Assembly (NCBI GenBank): GCA_903905665.1
Contig: CAIVHJ010000134.1
Location: 1 to 7,138, forward strand
Direction of reading: 5' to 3'
Length of the DNA stretch: 7,138 bases
Origin: an uncultured Phycisphaerales bacterium
Lineage (GTDB): Bacteria; Planctomycetota; Phycisphaerae; UBA1845; CAIVHJ01
Shown: one piece after another, positions 1-6,631 of the stretch
Numbering within the stretch: position 1 is the first letter of the stretch
Layout of the letters: every line of letters starts with the position of its first letter
Position numbers and translations under genes: made by a program
The notes under the pieces: generated by a model
What the model saw: only the letters and a program-made list of their open reading frames with translations
Told to the model about the DNA's origin: nothing
Databases searched by the model: none

Positions 1-591
1 CTTAAGCCACACGCTTTCATACAATCCCATCAAGTCGGTTCCGGTAGCGACGAACCGAACCATCACGTCCTGTTCCAGCGTCAACCCGCCGTTGACCACG
101 CCGTTGGTCGGATTGCTTTCGACATCCAACACCTGCAATGGACCGCGCGCGAATCCGAATATCTTGGGATTGATCTTGACGTTCTCGAATTGCATCGCCG
201 TCGTGACCAGCCGACCCCCGATCAGACTTTTGCAATTCCCCATCGCCGAAACCTGCACGTCCAGCCGCTGCCCCTCACGAATTCCGCTTTCGGGAATCTC
301 GGCCTGCACCGTCACGATCGCGACATTTTTCGTGTTTTTCAGGTCTTCGAGCTTCACCACGGGATCGGCATAGACTTTCAGGTATTCGGCGAACGGCGCG
401 ATCGTCGGACGATAATCCCCACCGTCTCCGGTTCCGTTAAGTCCCACCACCAATCCCAGTCCCTGCAAATGATTCACTCGGGGACCTTTGAACCGAGCCA
501 CGTCGGCAATCCGGGCGCTCTGCCCCATCGCCGGCAGGGTCGCTCCCAGCGTCACCGCGATCGTCACCAGAATATTCAACGCTCGTTGCAT
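1..591 (-). CDS. flgI: FlgI, flagellar basal-body P-ring protein (3' end cut by window edge)
   Basis: I translated this from the minus strand: an ATG at 591-589 opens 197 codons without a stop to position 1, so roughly half of a typical (about 365-residue) FlgI is present. Residues 1-24 form a Sec signal peptide (hydrophobic LNILVTIAVTLGATL, then AMGQ), which fits export to the periplasm. The family signature follows at residues 27-58, including RIADVARFKG and GLGLVVGLNGTGDGG, which matches the classic RIKD...GYGLVVGLNGTGD block. Later segments such as VAIVTVQAEIP and EGQRLDVQVSAMGN also fit FlgI. The protein polymerises as the P ring around the rod in the peptidoglycan layer, with FlgA as its chaperone. 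The start has a GAGGTGGG ribosome-binding sequence directly upstream and lies only 11 bp after the flgH stop, so it is co-transcribed. Identity is near certain; the C-terminal half cannot be judged here. Confidence 0.96.
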   Translation of the reverse strand, partial: MQRALNILVTIAVTLGATLPAMGQSARIADVARFKGPRVNHLQGLGLVVGLNGTGDGGDYRPTIAPFAEYLKVYADPVVKLEDLKNTKNVAIVTVQAEIPESGIREGQRLDVQVSAMGNCKSLIGGRLVTTAMQFENVKINPKIFGFARGPLQVLDVESNPTNGVVNGGLTLEQDVMVRFVATGTDLMGLYESVWLK

Positions 592-602
592 GACCCACCT
601 CG

Positions 603-1349
603 TTAGAACGGTTGCAACCAGTCAATCATCGATGTCAACCACCCGCGATCCGAAGCATCCTTGACGGCCCCGTGGTGGTTGAACACAACGTCCTTGTCGA
701 ACACCTGCGTACTCAACACCGTGTTGTCCGCCGTCACATCCTCGCTCCGGCACGAACCGGTAAAACTCATTTCCTGCACCTCATCGTCCACCGCAATCCG
801 CTGTTTGCCCGACATTACCAGAAGCCCGTTCGGCTTAATGTCGATGATTTCCACCGGCATCCGATACGTCAGATTGTCCGTCCGCGAGGAATCCCCTTCG
901 CCCTTCAGGTCATTCTTCATATTGAAGCCGATATCCGGTTTCCCGTCGGCAAACGTCGCCGCTCCCCAGTGCCCGTTGATCTGCTGCAAAAATTTGGAAA
1001 CTTCCGTGTCCACCTTGTAATCGCGCTTCGTCTCCAATTTGGAATCGCTCTCATATTTCTTTTGCTCACGAATGATCACCACAACCAGATCATGAACCTT
1101 GAACTGCGTAGGCGCCTTGGTTTCAATCGCAATCAATGAAACTTTTTCCAGTTCGGGATTCGCGGGCTGAGCATTCCGAACCGTCGGCTCATCCGCCGTC
1201 ATCACGTTATTCCCTTCCTTCTTGACTTGCTCAACCTGCTTCTTCTGTTCCTTTTGCCCCTCCAGCGCAATCGACGAACTTTGTGCCCAAACCGACTCAC
1301 CCCAGAGCACCACCACGCAACCCAGAATTCCCATCATCGCTTTTCTCAT
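603..1349 (-). CDS. flgH: FlgH, flagellar L-ring protein
   Basis: This 248-residue protein forms the L ring that passes the rod through the outer membrane. Residues 1-23 look like a signal peptide (VVVLWGESVWAQ). Residues 25-80 are a charged, Gln/Lys-rich linker. From residue 84 (KVHDLVVVIIREQKKYESDS) to the end it follows FlgH: MPVEIIDIKPNGLLVMSGKQ (164-183) corresponds to the V..vlpNGnLvi.G block, then FTGSCRSEDVTADNTVLST (196-214), and the RGWLTSMIDWLQPF ending matches the conserved terminal rGwl...l..l.Pf. Escherichia coli FlgH is a lipoprotein; here the only candidate lipobox (ILGC, Cys11) is too close to the N terminus to be convincing, so lipidation is doubtful. Cys200 sits where the family usually has a residue of the GivRp motif. 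The ATGA at the start overlaps the flgA stop by 4 bp, which implies translational coupling. Confidence 0.95.
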   Translation of the reverse strand: MRKAMMGILGCVVVLWGESVWAQSSSIALEGQKEQKKQVEQVKKEGNNVMTADEPTVRNAQPANPELEKVSLIAIETKAPTQFKVHDLVVVIIREQKKYESDSKLETKRDYKVDTEVSKFLQQINGHWGAATFADGKPDIGFNMKNDLKGEGDSSRTDNLTYRMPVEIIDIKPNGLLVMSGKQRIAVDDEVQEMSFTGSCRSEDVTADNTVLSTQVFDKDVVFNHHGAVKDASDRGWLTSMIDWLQPF

Positions 1350-2443
1350 GATTGTTTCCCCGTTTTCTCGCTGCCGGCAACCTGCGGTCCGTTCTCAACG
1401 AGCGGTTCCACCTGCTGCAACCCGACGATCCGCCCCCGAAACATCTTTTGAGAGGCTTCGTTGCGAACCTCGATGACGTCGCCGAGAATCCCTTTGTCCA
1501 TCGCTCGACCAACGCTGCGAATCTTGAACCCTCCCCGATCCACCACCACGTCCACCAATTCTCCGCGCCGGACCAGCACCTGCGACGTCAGGTCCTTGGC
1601 GGTGATCATCTCGCCGGTATGAATGCAATTTTTGGCCTGCTGACCGATGACGGCGCTCGCATGGCTCAGCGCGTCGTCCTCCACGTCACGAAACGCACGT
1701 TCCTGCGTTGTCAGGCACTGGCGCGTGATGATTTGTCCCCGATTGATGGTGTTGGCCGCCACAAACACTTCACGCATTTGAACGGCTTCCACGATGACTT
1801 CTTCTATTTGCGGAGGTTCCTGCCCCCGGCGAACGGCGACTCGAAGGCCGATCCGCCCCAGCACGCGGGAGGTTTCGGGATGAATGTCAAACGTGTACTC
1901 CGGCCCCGATAATTCGAGCAAGTCCTTGGCGTTCGCGCCGAAACTCAGTTCCAGACGACCACTTCGATCCGTCAGTCGTTCTTCCAGTGTTCGACGAATC
2001 TGACCGCGCAACGTCCGGTTTTCCTTTTCATCCTGTTCGGATCGAACGCGCTGGGATTCAGCCTCTTCCTGGACCGGTCGATGGACACAACATTGCGTCA
2101 CGCCTTTGAGACTGATCTCCGCCAGATTCAGTCGGGCCTGCGATAGGGCTGACCGCAACTCGGCCAGTGTCACCATCGCGCTTTGACCGGCCGACGGCGA
2201 CGAAACCACCACCATCTCGCCGATCTGCGAAACCTGATCCGGCGACATCCCCTCCAACTGCGCCACATCGACCACTTTCACCTGGTCCGACGTCACCACG
2301 GCCGCAGGACACAATCGAATCGTCTGCGCCCATCCCCAGCTCGGCGCAGAAAACAAGACCCACATGCACGCGATTCCCATCGCCGCGCCTGTCGGCTTCG
2401 ATTCCTGCTGAACGTCTCGTCTGTCGCAATCCTTGCGTTCCAT
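1346..2443 (-). CDS. flgA: FlgA, P-ring assembly chaperone with SAF domain, N-terminally extended
   Basis: FlgA is a periplasmic chaperone needed for P-ring (FlgI) assembly. I chose the ATG at 2443 because AGGA lies 8 nt upstream; an in-frame ATG at 2452 (adding three residues) has no usable ribosome-binding site. The product is then 365 residues, much longer than the roughly 220 of E. coli FlgA. Residues about 22-40 are a signal peptide (GIACMWVLFSAPSWGWAQ). Residues about 42-122 form an extra domain with the pattern VKVVDVAQLEG...VTLAELRSAL, which itself resembles the N-terminal part of FlgA. A charged, probably helical segment follows (about 125-157). Residues about 225-345 are the SAF/FlgA C-terminal domain: VFVAANTINRGQIIT, then TGEMITAKDL, RRGELVDVVVDRGGFKIRS, KGILGDVIEVRN and FRGRIVG. 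It lies between flgG and flgH, where flgA is often found outside the enterobacteria. Assignment is strong; the function of the extension is unknown. Confidence 0.91.
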   Translation of the reverse strand: MERKDCDRRDVQQESKPTGAAMGIACMWVLFSAPSWGWAQTIRLCPAAVVTSDQVKVVDVAQLEGMSPDQVSQIGEMVVVSSPSAGQSAMVTLAELRSALSQARLNLAEISLKGVTQCCVHRPVQEEAESQRVRSEQDEKENRTLRGQIRRTLEERLTDRSGRLELSFGANAKDLLELSGPEYTFDIHPETSRVLGRIGLRVAVRRGQEPPQIEEVIVEAVQMREVFVAANTINRGQIITRQCLTTQERAFRDVEDDALSHASAVIGQQAKNCIHTGEMITAKDLTSQVLVRRGELVDVVVDRGGFKIRSVGRAMDKGILGDVIEVRNEASQKMFRGRIVGLQQVEPLVENGPQVAGSEKTGKQS

Positions 2444-2531
2444 AACCATCATCCTGATAGTATCGTGTTCAGCGCGTGTTGCTCACGCCGCCTCAAAACT
2501 TCTCACGAACTACATGATCTCCTTGAATTCA

Positions 2532-3338
2532 TCACCGTTTGAGATTCGTTACCGTTTGCAGCGATTCATCGGCGCTCTTGATCGACTGCGAATTCAATTC
2601 GAATCCTCGCTGCGTTTTGATCAGTTCAATCAATTCCCGCACCGGCTCCACGTTGCTCATCTCCAACGCCCCGCCGATGATGTCTCCCATCCCGTTCTGT
2701 TGCGGCGGCGCCGTCACCGGCGTGCCGGAAGACTCCGTCTCGATAAACAGATTCTTCCCGACTTGCTTGAGACCTTCAGGGTTCACAAACCGCGCCAACT
2801 CGATCTGGCCTAGTTCGGTGGCCTGCGCCTGACCCGGCGATTTGGCCATCACTCGGCCGTTGTTGGTCACCGAAATATCCGTCGAGTCTGCAGGAACATT
2901 GATCGGCGGCTCCATCAGCGGACCCTCGCTGTTGGCCAGCGTAATGTCACCGTCCTTGTTCCGCACAAAATTCCCCGCCCGTGTATAAGCGATCACTTCC
3001 GTACCGTTGTAAATCGTCTTCACCTGATAAAAACCCACCCCTCGGATGCACATGTCGAGCGGTTGGCGGGTCATGTCCACCGTCCCCTGATCGAAATTGA
3101 TTTGCGTTCCCGATACCTGTGTCCCCACCCCGACTTGAATCCCCAGAGGCGCCGGTTTATCGTCTGCATTCAACACACCCGGTTCACGTTTGACCTGATA
3201 CAGCAAATCTTCAAATTGCGTCTCGCTGCGTTTGAAACCGACGGTGTTGATGTTGGCGAGGTTGTTGGCCAGAACATCCAGCTTCGTGTCCAGCGCCTTC
3301 ATCCCCGTCGCCGCTGATTGCATCGCTGTGATTGCCAT
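2532..3338 (-). CDS. flgG: FlgG, flagellar distal rod protein
   Basis: This encodes the distal rod subunit that passes through the P and L rings. I place the start at 3338 (268 residues): AAGGAA lies 7 nt upstream, and MAITAMQSAATGMKA aligns with the usual FlgG beginning. The frame stays open eight codons further, to an ATG at 3362, but that basic extension (MRKARNRR) is atypical of the family. Residues 24-29 (ANNLAN) followed by INTVGFKRSETQFEDLLYQ are the rod/hook family signature and FlgG-specific continuation. Central GVGTQVSGTQINFDQGTVD and RQPLDMCIRGVGFYQV match the D1/D2 transition of FlgG. The C terminus (GALEMSNVEPVRELIELIKT, then QRGFELNSQSIKSADESLQ) is the second half of the coiled-coil domain, which pairs with the N-terminal helix. 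Length is close to the usual 260-262 residues. It is the second rod gene of the operon, after flgF. Confidence 0.96.
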   Translation of the reverse strand: MAITAMQSAATGMKALDTKLDVLANNLANINTVGFKRSETQFEDLLYQVKREPGVLNADDKPAPLGIQVGVGTQVSGTQINFDQGTVDMTRQPLDMCIRGVGFYQVKTIYNGTEVIAYTRAGNFVRNKDGDITLANSEGPLMEPPINVPADSTDISVTNNGRVMAKSPGQAQATELGQIELARFVNPEGLKQVGKNLFIETESSGTPVTAPPQQNGMGDIIGGALEMSNVEPVRELIELIKTQRGFELNSQSIKSADESLQTVTNLKR

Positions 3339-3364
3339 ACGTCGATTCCTTGCTTTCCTCAACT

Positions 3365-3396
3365 CCCCTCCCCATCAGGGAGGGGCTGGGGGAGGG
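3365..3396. repeat. GC-rich hairpin overlapping a G-quadruplex motif between flgF and flgG
   Basis: CCCCTCCC at 3365-3372 pairs with GGGAGGGG at 3378-3385 across a 5-nt loop. The right arm continues as GGGAGGGGCTGGGGGAGGG (3378-3396): four G-tracts with loops of 1, 2 and 1 nt, a canonical quadruplex motif on the plus (template) strand. It fills most of the 88-bp flgF-flgG gap, the longest gap in the operon. There is no T-run after it in the minus-strand direction, so it does not look like a simple intrinsic terminator. It could attenuate or process the operon transcript, or be one copy of a dispersed intergenic repeat; the phrase CCCTCCCCCAGCCCCTCCC is of a type often repeated in bacterial genomes. 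Confidence 0.6.
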
Positions 3397-3426
3397 TCAA
3401 CTCCTGAACCCCTAAACTCTTCTGCC

Positions 3427-4188
3427 CTACCTGAAATTCGCCAATCCGCTCAGCAATCGCTCCAGCGTCCCGTCCATCGCTGTAAGCACGTTCGCGTTCA
3501 TCTGAAATGCCCGACTCGATTCGATCATGTCCGTCATTCCCGTGATCGGATTGACGGTCGAACCTTCAAGGGCGCGGGGAACAATCTGACTCGCGGACGG
3601 CTTGGGTAAAACCGAGTTGGTCGCCGTCGTGTACAGATTCCCGCCCGTTTTGCGCAACTGCTGAATATCGTTGAATTCCACCACACCCATCTTCGCCACA
3701 ACGGCGGAACCTTGTCGAACACGACCCTGCTCATCGATTTCCGGCTCGGCGCCCGGCCCGACCGTGATCGGAGCACCCGCCTCATCAAGCACCGGATGCC
3801 CCTCACCGGCAGTGACCAGTTCCCCCTTGGAATTCACTGCAAAATTTCCATTCCGCGTATAACGAATCCCGTCAGCCGTTTGAACGGTGAACAATCCCTT
3901 GCCTTGAATCATCGCGTCGAGTGGGCGGTTCGTCAGTTGCACCGGCCCCTGCTCGAAACTGTTGAGTGTCGGCTTGACCTGCGTTCCACCGCTCAGCCTG
4001 TCGAACAATTCATGTGAAAACGAACTGTAGCGCGAATTTTCCTTCGACTCGACGGGTCGCTCCCGAAGCAGCGCCACGTCATGCTTGAATCCGATCGTGT
4101 CGATGTTGGCGATATTGTTGGCAGCGATATTCTGGCGGTACTGATTCGCCGCCATCCCCGCCGCCGCATTCCACAATCCGTAAATCAT
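3427..4188 (-). CDS. flgF: FlgF-type flagellar proximal rod protein
   Basis: This 253-residue rod/hook-family protein precedes flgG, the usual position of flgF, and its length matches FlgF (about 250). Residues 1-28 (MIYGLWNAAAGMAANQYRQN, then ANNIAN at 23-28) and NIDTIGFKHD are the flagellar basal-body rod signature. RPLDAMIQGKGLFTVQTADG and RYTRNGNFAVNSKGELVT are the conserved central block (IxGxGFF...YTRxGxF). The C-terminal helix NPITGMTDMIESSRAFQMNA matches the family's second coiled-coil arm. FlgF and FlgG are hard to separate by eye. I call FlgF because the following gene is the better FlgG, with the GTQVSGTQINFDQG block. A divergent FlgG paralogue is the alternative. The start is 12 bp after the stop of the small upstream gene, with a weak GGTGA ribosome-binding site, so translation may depend on that gene. 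Confidence 0.88.
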   Translation of the reverse strand: MIYGLWNAAAGMAANQYRQNIAANNIANIDTIGFKHDVALLRERPVESKENSRYSSFSHELFDRLSGGTQVKPTLNSFEQGPVQLTNRPLDAMIQGKGLFTVQTADGIRYTRNGNFAVNSKGELVTAGEGHPVLDEAGAPITVGPGAEPEIDEQGRVRQGSAVVAKMGVVEFNDIQQLRKTGGNLYTTATNSVLPKPSASQIVPRALEGSTVNPITGMTDMIESSRAFQMNANVLTAMDGTLERLLSGLANFR

Positions 4189-4200
4189 CGAATCACCCTG

Positions 4201-4377
4201 TTATTCACCAACGACTACGTCTTGGTCGCTCAGCAGAACCGCCAACCGCTCCGCGTCTTCCTGAAAGTGCAACACCGCCGCAAGGTCACTCACTTTCAAT
4301 ATGCGCTCACCGATTGATGCCCAGTCCATCGGAACCGGCTCAGCCTCGGCAGTGCACACACTTCGGAACTCGTCCAC
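4201..4377 (-). CDS. Small unrecognised protein, first gene of the flagellar rod operon
   Basis: A 58-residue protein that I do not recognise. The GTG start at 4377-4375 is chosen because a good AAGGAG lies about 7 nt upstream, and because the sigma-54-like promoter at 4427-4442 would start transcription near 4415, downstream of the only earlier ATG (4452). The frame is open from that ATG (83 codons), but the extra part would lie across the promoter. The protein is acidic, starts MDEFRSVCTAEAEPVPMDW, and from about residue 20 has an amphipathic helical pattern (IGERILKVSDLAAVLHF, then DAERLAVLLSDQDVVV). It has no signal peptide or membrane segment, so it is probably cytoplasmic. Its stop is 12 bp before flgF, which suggests a flagellar role such as a small chaperone or regulator; this is inference from position only. 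It does not resemble FlgM, FlgN or FliE by eye. Confidence 0.62.
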   Translation of the reverse strand: MDEFRSVCTAEAEPVPMDWASIGERILKVSDLAAVLHFQEDAERLAVLLSDQDVVVGE

Positions 4378-4383
4378 GTTGCA

Positions 4384-4389
4384 TCTCCT
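4384..4389 (-). promoter_or_regulatory. Ribosome-binding site that fixes the GTG start of the small gene
   Basis: AAGGAG on the minus strand, about 7 nt before the GTG at 4377. It is the strongest Shine-Dalgarno sequence in this stretch and decides between the GTG start and the upstream in-frame ATG at 4452, which has none. Confidence 0.6.
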
Positions 4390-4426
4390 TGTCGTGATCA
4401 AACGACAATCCGTCTCCGCCCCTATA

Positions 4427-4442
4427 CCAATCCCCGTGCCAG
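4427..4442 (-). promoter_or_regulatory. Sigma-54 (-24/-12) promoter candidate for the flagellar operon
   Basis: Read on the minus strand the site is CTGGCACGGGGATTGG. This matches the RpoN consensus YTGGCACG-N4-TTGC at every defined base except the last one (G instead of C at about -12), with the exact TGGCAC-N5-TTGC spacing. The predicted transcript start is near 4415, giving a 5' leader of about 38 nt before the GTG of the small gene at 4377. Sigma-54 control of rod/ring operons is well established in several flagellated lineages. Its use here is inferred. The changed -12 base weakens the call, since the GC dinucleotide is normally strongly conserved. Confidence 0.55.
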
Positions 4443-4452
4443 AACCAACCAA

Positions 4453-4901
4453 CTCCCGTATCCGACCTCCATTGTCACTACGCTAACACCTTGGACTTCA
4501 ATCCATTACGATATTTTTCATGCAACGCACTTCCTCAGTCGGTTTCATGATTACCCAGTTTTACACGCGCAGAACCTGCATTCCACAAGCAACTTCTGCC
4601 AAGAAAGAAGAGCAATGGCATGGATCGCTCTTTCGATCCAATCGAATGGCTTTATTAAATGGCGTAACCTATTGGACCACAATGAATAAGGTTCTAATCA
4701 GGGTAGGATCATGGCACAGGGATGTAATTCAACTCCTTGAGCGACAATGCGTTACGCAGGACTCATTACGAGCAAGTCAATTCGGATAAGATAGGAAACG
4801 TAAAGCCCCCATGCGTATGATTCGATATGAGGATGACTGACGGTTTCTCCCGCCGGTAAGGGAAATCTTTCTGCGCTGCTCCAATAAAGGGAACATTCAC
4901 C
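4453..4901. other. Divergent intergenic region without a convincing gene
   Basis: About 450 bp separating the minus-strand flagellar operon from the plus-strand secreted-protein gene. By eye it is richer in A+T than the coding regions on either side. The only sizeable open frame (plus strand 4520-4789, 89 codons) lacks a ribosome-binding site and any recognisable composition, so I do not call it. It must hold the promoter of the 4902 gene, but I found no clear -35/-10 pair; TAAGAT near 4786-4791 is the best -10 candidate and has no good -35 partner. A small perfect inverted repeat lies at 4621-4640. Confidence 0.6.
4621..4640. repeat. 7-bp inverted repeat in the intergenic region
   Basis: TGGATCG and CGATCCA flank a 6-nt loop (CTCTTT). 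It is perfect but short, and has no T-run on either side that would make it a terminator. It could be an operator or a chance palindrome; nothing else supports a role. Confidence 0.4.
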
Positions 4902-6605
4902 ATGTCGAATTGGCGAACCAGGATTATTGTGGTCGTTGGTGTTGTGGTGGTATTGGGCGCAGTCGCTTTTGTCTCTGACCCCAACCTTATGCGAGCTCAG
5001 CCCAAACCCATCCAGCCCGTTTCTGTTTCGAATTCCACTCCCAAGGCTGACCTCACCAGCGTTGAAGAAGTTTCGCCCATCCCGAGCAATGACGACAAAT
5101 TCTTTGTCGGCGCCGATGGACAGGTCGTTGCAAGGACGCTGTGGATGGATCCGAACGGATCGACGGGACCGGCGCCGCATGAAGCCGTCCCACCCGGACC
5201 GGCTATGGGAGAAGCACAGATCATCGGTCAGCAAAACGCCGTCAACGAACCGCGCACGGTTGGCCCGAAAGGACGTGTGGCAGTCGTCGTCGCAAGCAGC
5301 ATCTATCCAGCCATCATCGATTCCATCAATACCTATCTGAGTGATTTGGATCGTGGCGGATATTCCACGGTGCTGGTTTTGTTTTCCGGGAACGCCGAAT
5401 ATCTGCGGAACACCCTCGCCAATCTCTACAACCAGCCGGATTCTCTGGTCGGCGCTGTGTTGGTCGGCAATCTGCCTTACGTCATATTTGAAGAGGGCAA
5501 TTATGAGGATTTTCCCTACGATCTGTATTTCATGGACCTGAACGGGACCTGGAGCGATATCTTGAACGCCCCGCCCGTCTTGCCCAATAACGGGAAGTTG
5601 GACACGTGGACCGGCGATCGAAATTTGGAGATTTGGGTTTCAAGGTTAAAGACGGACCTGCTTCCGGGTCTGGGAACCGAAGCCGACCTGCTCAACAGTT
5701 ATTTCGCGCGCAATCATGCACTCCGCTGGAATACGCTGAATACTGGTCAGACTGCCTTGGCTTATTACGGCAGCGACGAATTTACGTCGTCCGCAACCGG
5801 CGATTCCAATAATTTGTCTTCGGTATTCGGGTCATCCAATGTGACCTCGATTACGGATCCCAATGTGACATCGGGTGCAGATTATCTGGATCAACTGCAA
5901 AACGGCGGACACCATCTGGTTCTGTTGCGCGCGCACGGTTCAGAAGTGACTCATACCATTAACGGTCCGTGCACGCCATGCTATATCATGGGATTCCATT
6001 ACATCGATTATCACGCCTCACCCATGTTTTTTCATCTGTATTCGTGCAGTTTGTGTGATTTTTCCTATGGCGGTCTGGCGCCGCAACACAATTGCGGCGG
6101 AATGATCCTGTTCAATCCGAACGGAAATGCTCTTCTCGCCTGGGGAAGCACCAAAATCGGCGGAATGGAATACGACAACCTCTTTTTCACTCCGCTGGCG
6201 AAGGGAAGTTGCGTTGGGGGAGCGTTTTGTTCGTGGTTCAACCAACGGGGCAATACGGATTTTAGTTATTTTGGAGGGATGGTCCTGCTGGGTGACGCCA
6301 CACTGAGCAAGTCCGACTGCAACAACAACGGCGTTTACGACATGGACGACATCCGCAATGGCACCAGCCAGGACCAGGACGGCAACGGATGGCCCGATGA
6401 GTGTACCGACGTTCCGATGAATTATCCCACGATGCAGGCAGCGATTGACGCGGTGGCCAACGGTAGCACGATTTTAGTGGGAAGAGGCACCTACACGGGC
6501 GATGGGAATAAGAATTTGGATTTTCACGGGAAATCCATCACGCTGCAATGTGAAGAGGAAGGGGCGTGCATCATCGATTGCCAACAAAACGGGCGCGGAA
6601 ATTAA
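4902..6605 (+). CDS. Secreted gingipain-like (C25, caspase-fold) protein with EF-hand-like motif and start of a beta-helix; C terminus lost by frameshift
   Basis: The start ATG has AAAGGGAA about 9 nt upstream. Residues 7-24 (RIIVVVGVVVVLGAVAFV) are a signal peptide or N-terminal anchor, followed by a Pro/Ser-rich linker to about 120. Residues about 126-468 resemble the C25 peptidase fold: strand RVAVVVASS (125-133), VGNLPY (188-193), YDLYFMDLNGTW (206-217), LVLLRAHGS with His345-Gly346, HLYSCSLCDF with Cys382 and Cys385, and a closing LLGDATL (462-468). The 37-residue His-to-Cys spacing is close to gingipain's 33, so His345/Cys382 are the candidate dyad; activity is inferred. Residues 471-503 (DCNNNGVYDMDDI and DQDGNGWPDEC) form a Ca-binding, EF-hand/dockerin-like pair. 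Residues 506-567 (YPTMQAAIDAVANGSTILVG, then GTYTG) begin a pectate-lyase-like right-handed beta-helix. The stop at 6603-6605 lies inside a 32-bp insertion; the helix continues in another frame to 7000. The likely ancestral product was about 700 residues or more, at or outside the cell surface. Best read as the 5' part of a broken gene. Confidence 0.8.
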   Translation: MSNWRTRIIVVVGVVVVLGAVAFVSDPNLMRAQPKPIQPVSVSNSTPKADLTSVEEVSPIPSNDDKFFVGADGQVVARTLWMDPNGSTGPAPHEAVPPGPAMGEAQIIGQQNAVNEPRTVGPKGRVAVVVASSIYPAIIDSINTYLSDLDRGGYSTVLVLFSGNAEYLRNTLANLYNQPDSLVGAVLVGNLPYVIFEEGNYEDFPYDLYFMDLNGTWSDILNAPPVLPNNGKLDTWTGDRNLEIWVSRLKTDLLPGLGTEADLLNSYFARNHALRWNTLNTGQTALAYYGSDEFTSSATGDSNNLSSVFGSSNVTSITDPNVTSGADYLDQLQNGGHHLVLLRAHGSEVTHTINGPCTPCYIMGFHYIDYHASPMFFHLYSCSLCDFSYGGLAPQHNCGGMILFNPNGNALLAWGSTKIGGMEYDNLFFTPLAKGSCVGGAFCSWFNQRGNTDFSYFGGMVLLGDATLSKSDCNNNGVYDMDDIRNGTSQDQDGNGWPDECTDVPMNYPTMQAAIDAVANGSTILVGRGTYTGDGNKNLDFHGKSITLQCEEEGACIIDCQQNGRGN

Positions 6606-6631
6606 ATCCGCGCCAACAAAACGGGCGCGGA
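6580..6631 (+). repeat. 20-bp direct repeat made by a 32-bp insertion
   Basis: GCCAACAAAACGGGCGCGGA occurs at 6580-6599 and again at 6612-6631, an offset of 32 bp. Because 32 is not a multiple of three, the second copy is in a different frame. Both copies encode QQNGRG in their own frame, showing that one is extra. The 12 bases between the copies belong to the inverted repeat described separately. Confidence 0.9.

Noticed and set aside
612..1912. Long plus-strand open frames (612-1139 and 1352-1912) opposite flgH and flgA
   Set aside because: They lie fully antisense to well-recognised flagellar genes, have no ribosome-binding sites and encode Arg/His/Pro-rich sequence typical of the complement of GC-rich coding DNA.
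2453..2531. Separate promoter or terminator in the flgG-flgA gap
   Set aside because: TACTAT near the end of the gap resembles a -10, but no -35 lies at a suitable distance, and the GCGTG/CACGC palindrome is only 5 bp. The gap fits continuous operon transcription.
3365..3385. CRISPR or intrinsic terminator reading of the flgF-flgG hairpin
   Set aside because: There is one copy only and no T-run downstream in the transcribed direction.
4712..4726. TGGCAC on the plus strand as a sigma-54 promoter for the 4902 gene
   Set aside because: At the required spacing the -12 element reads TGTA instead of TTGC, lacking the essential GC, and it lies about 175 bp before the start codon.
4520..4789. Plus-strand 89-codon open frame in the intergenic region
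   Set aside because: No Shine-Dalgarno sequence before the ATG, no recognisable domain or regular secondary-structure pattern, and composition like the surrounding non-coding DNA. It could be a real small gene, but nothing in the sequence supports it.
6582..6608. Programmed -1 frameshift that would bypass the TAA at 6603 using the 18-bp hairpin
   Set aside because: The -1 frame is open here and would rejoin the beta-helix frame, but there is no X-XXY-YYZ slippery heptamer in phase, and the stop lies inside the stem rather than upstream of it. A duplication mutation explains the structure better.
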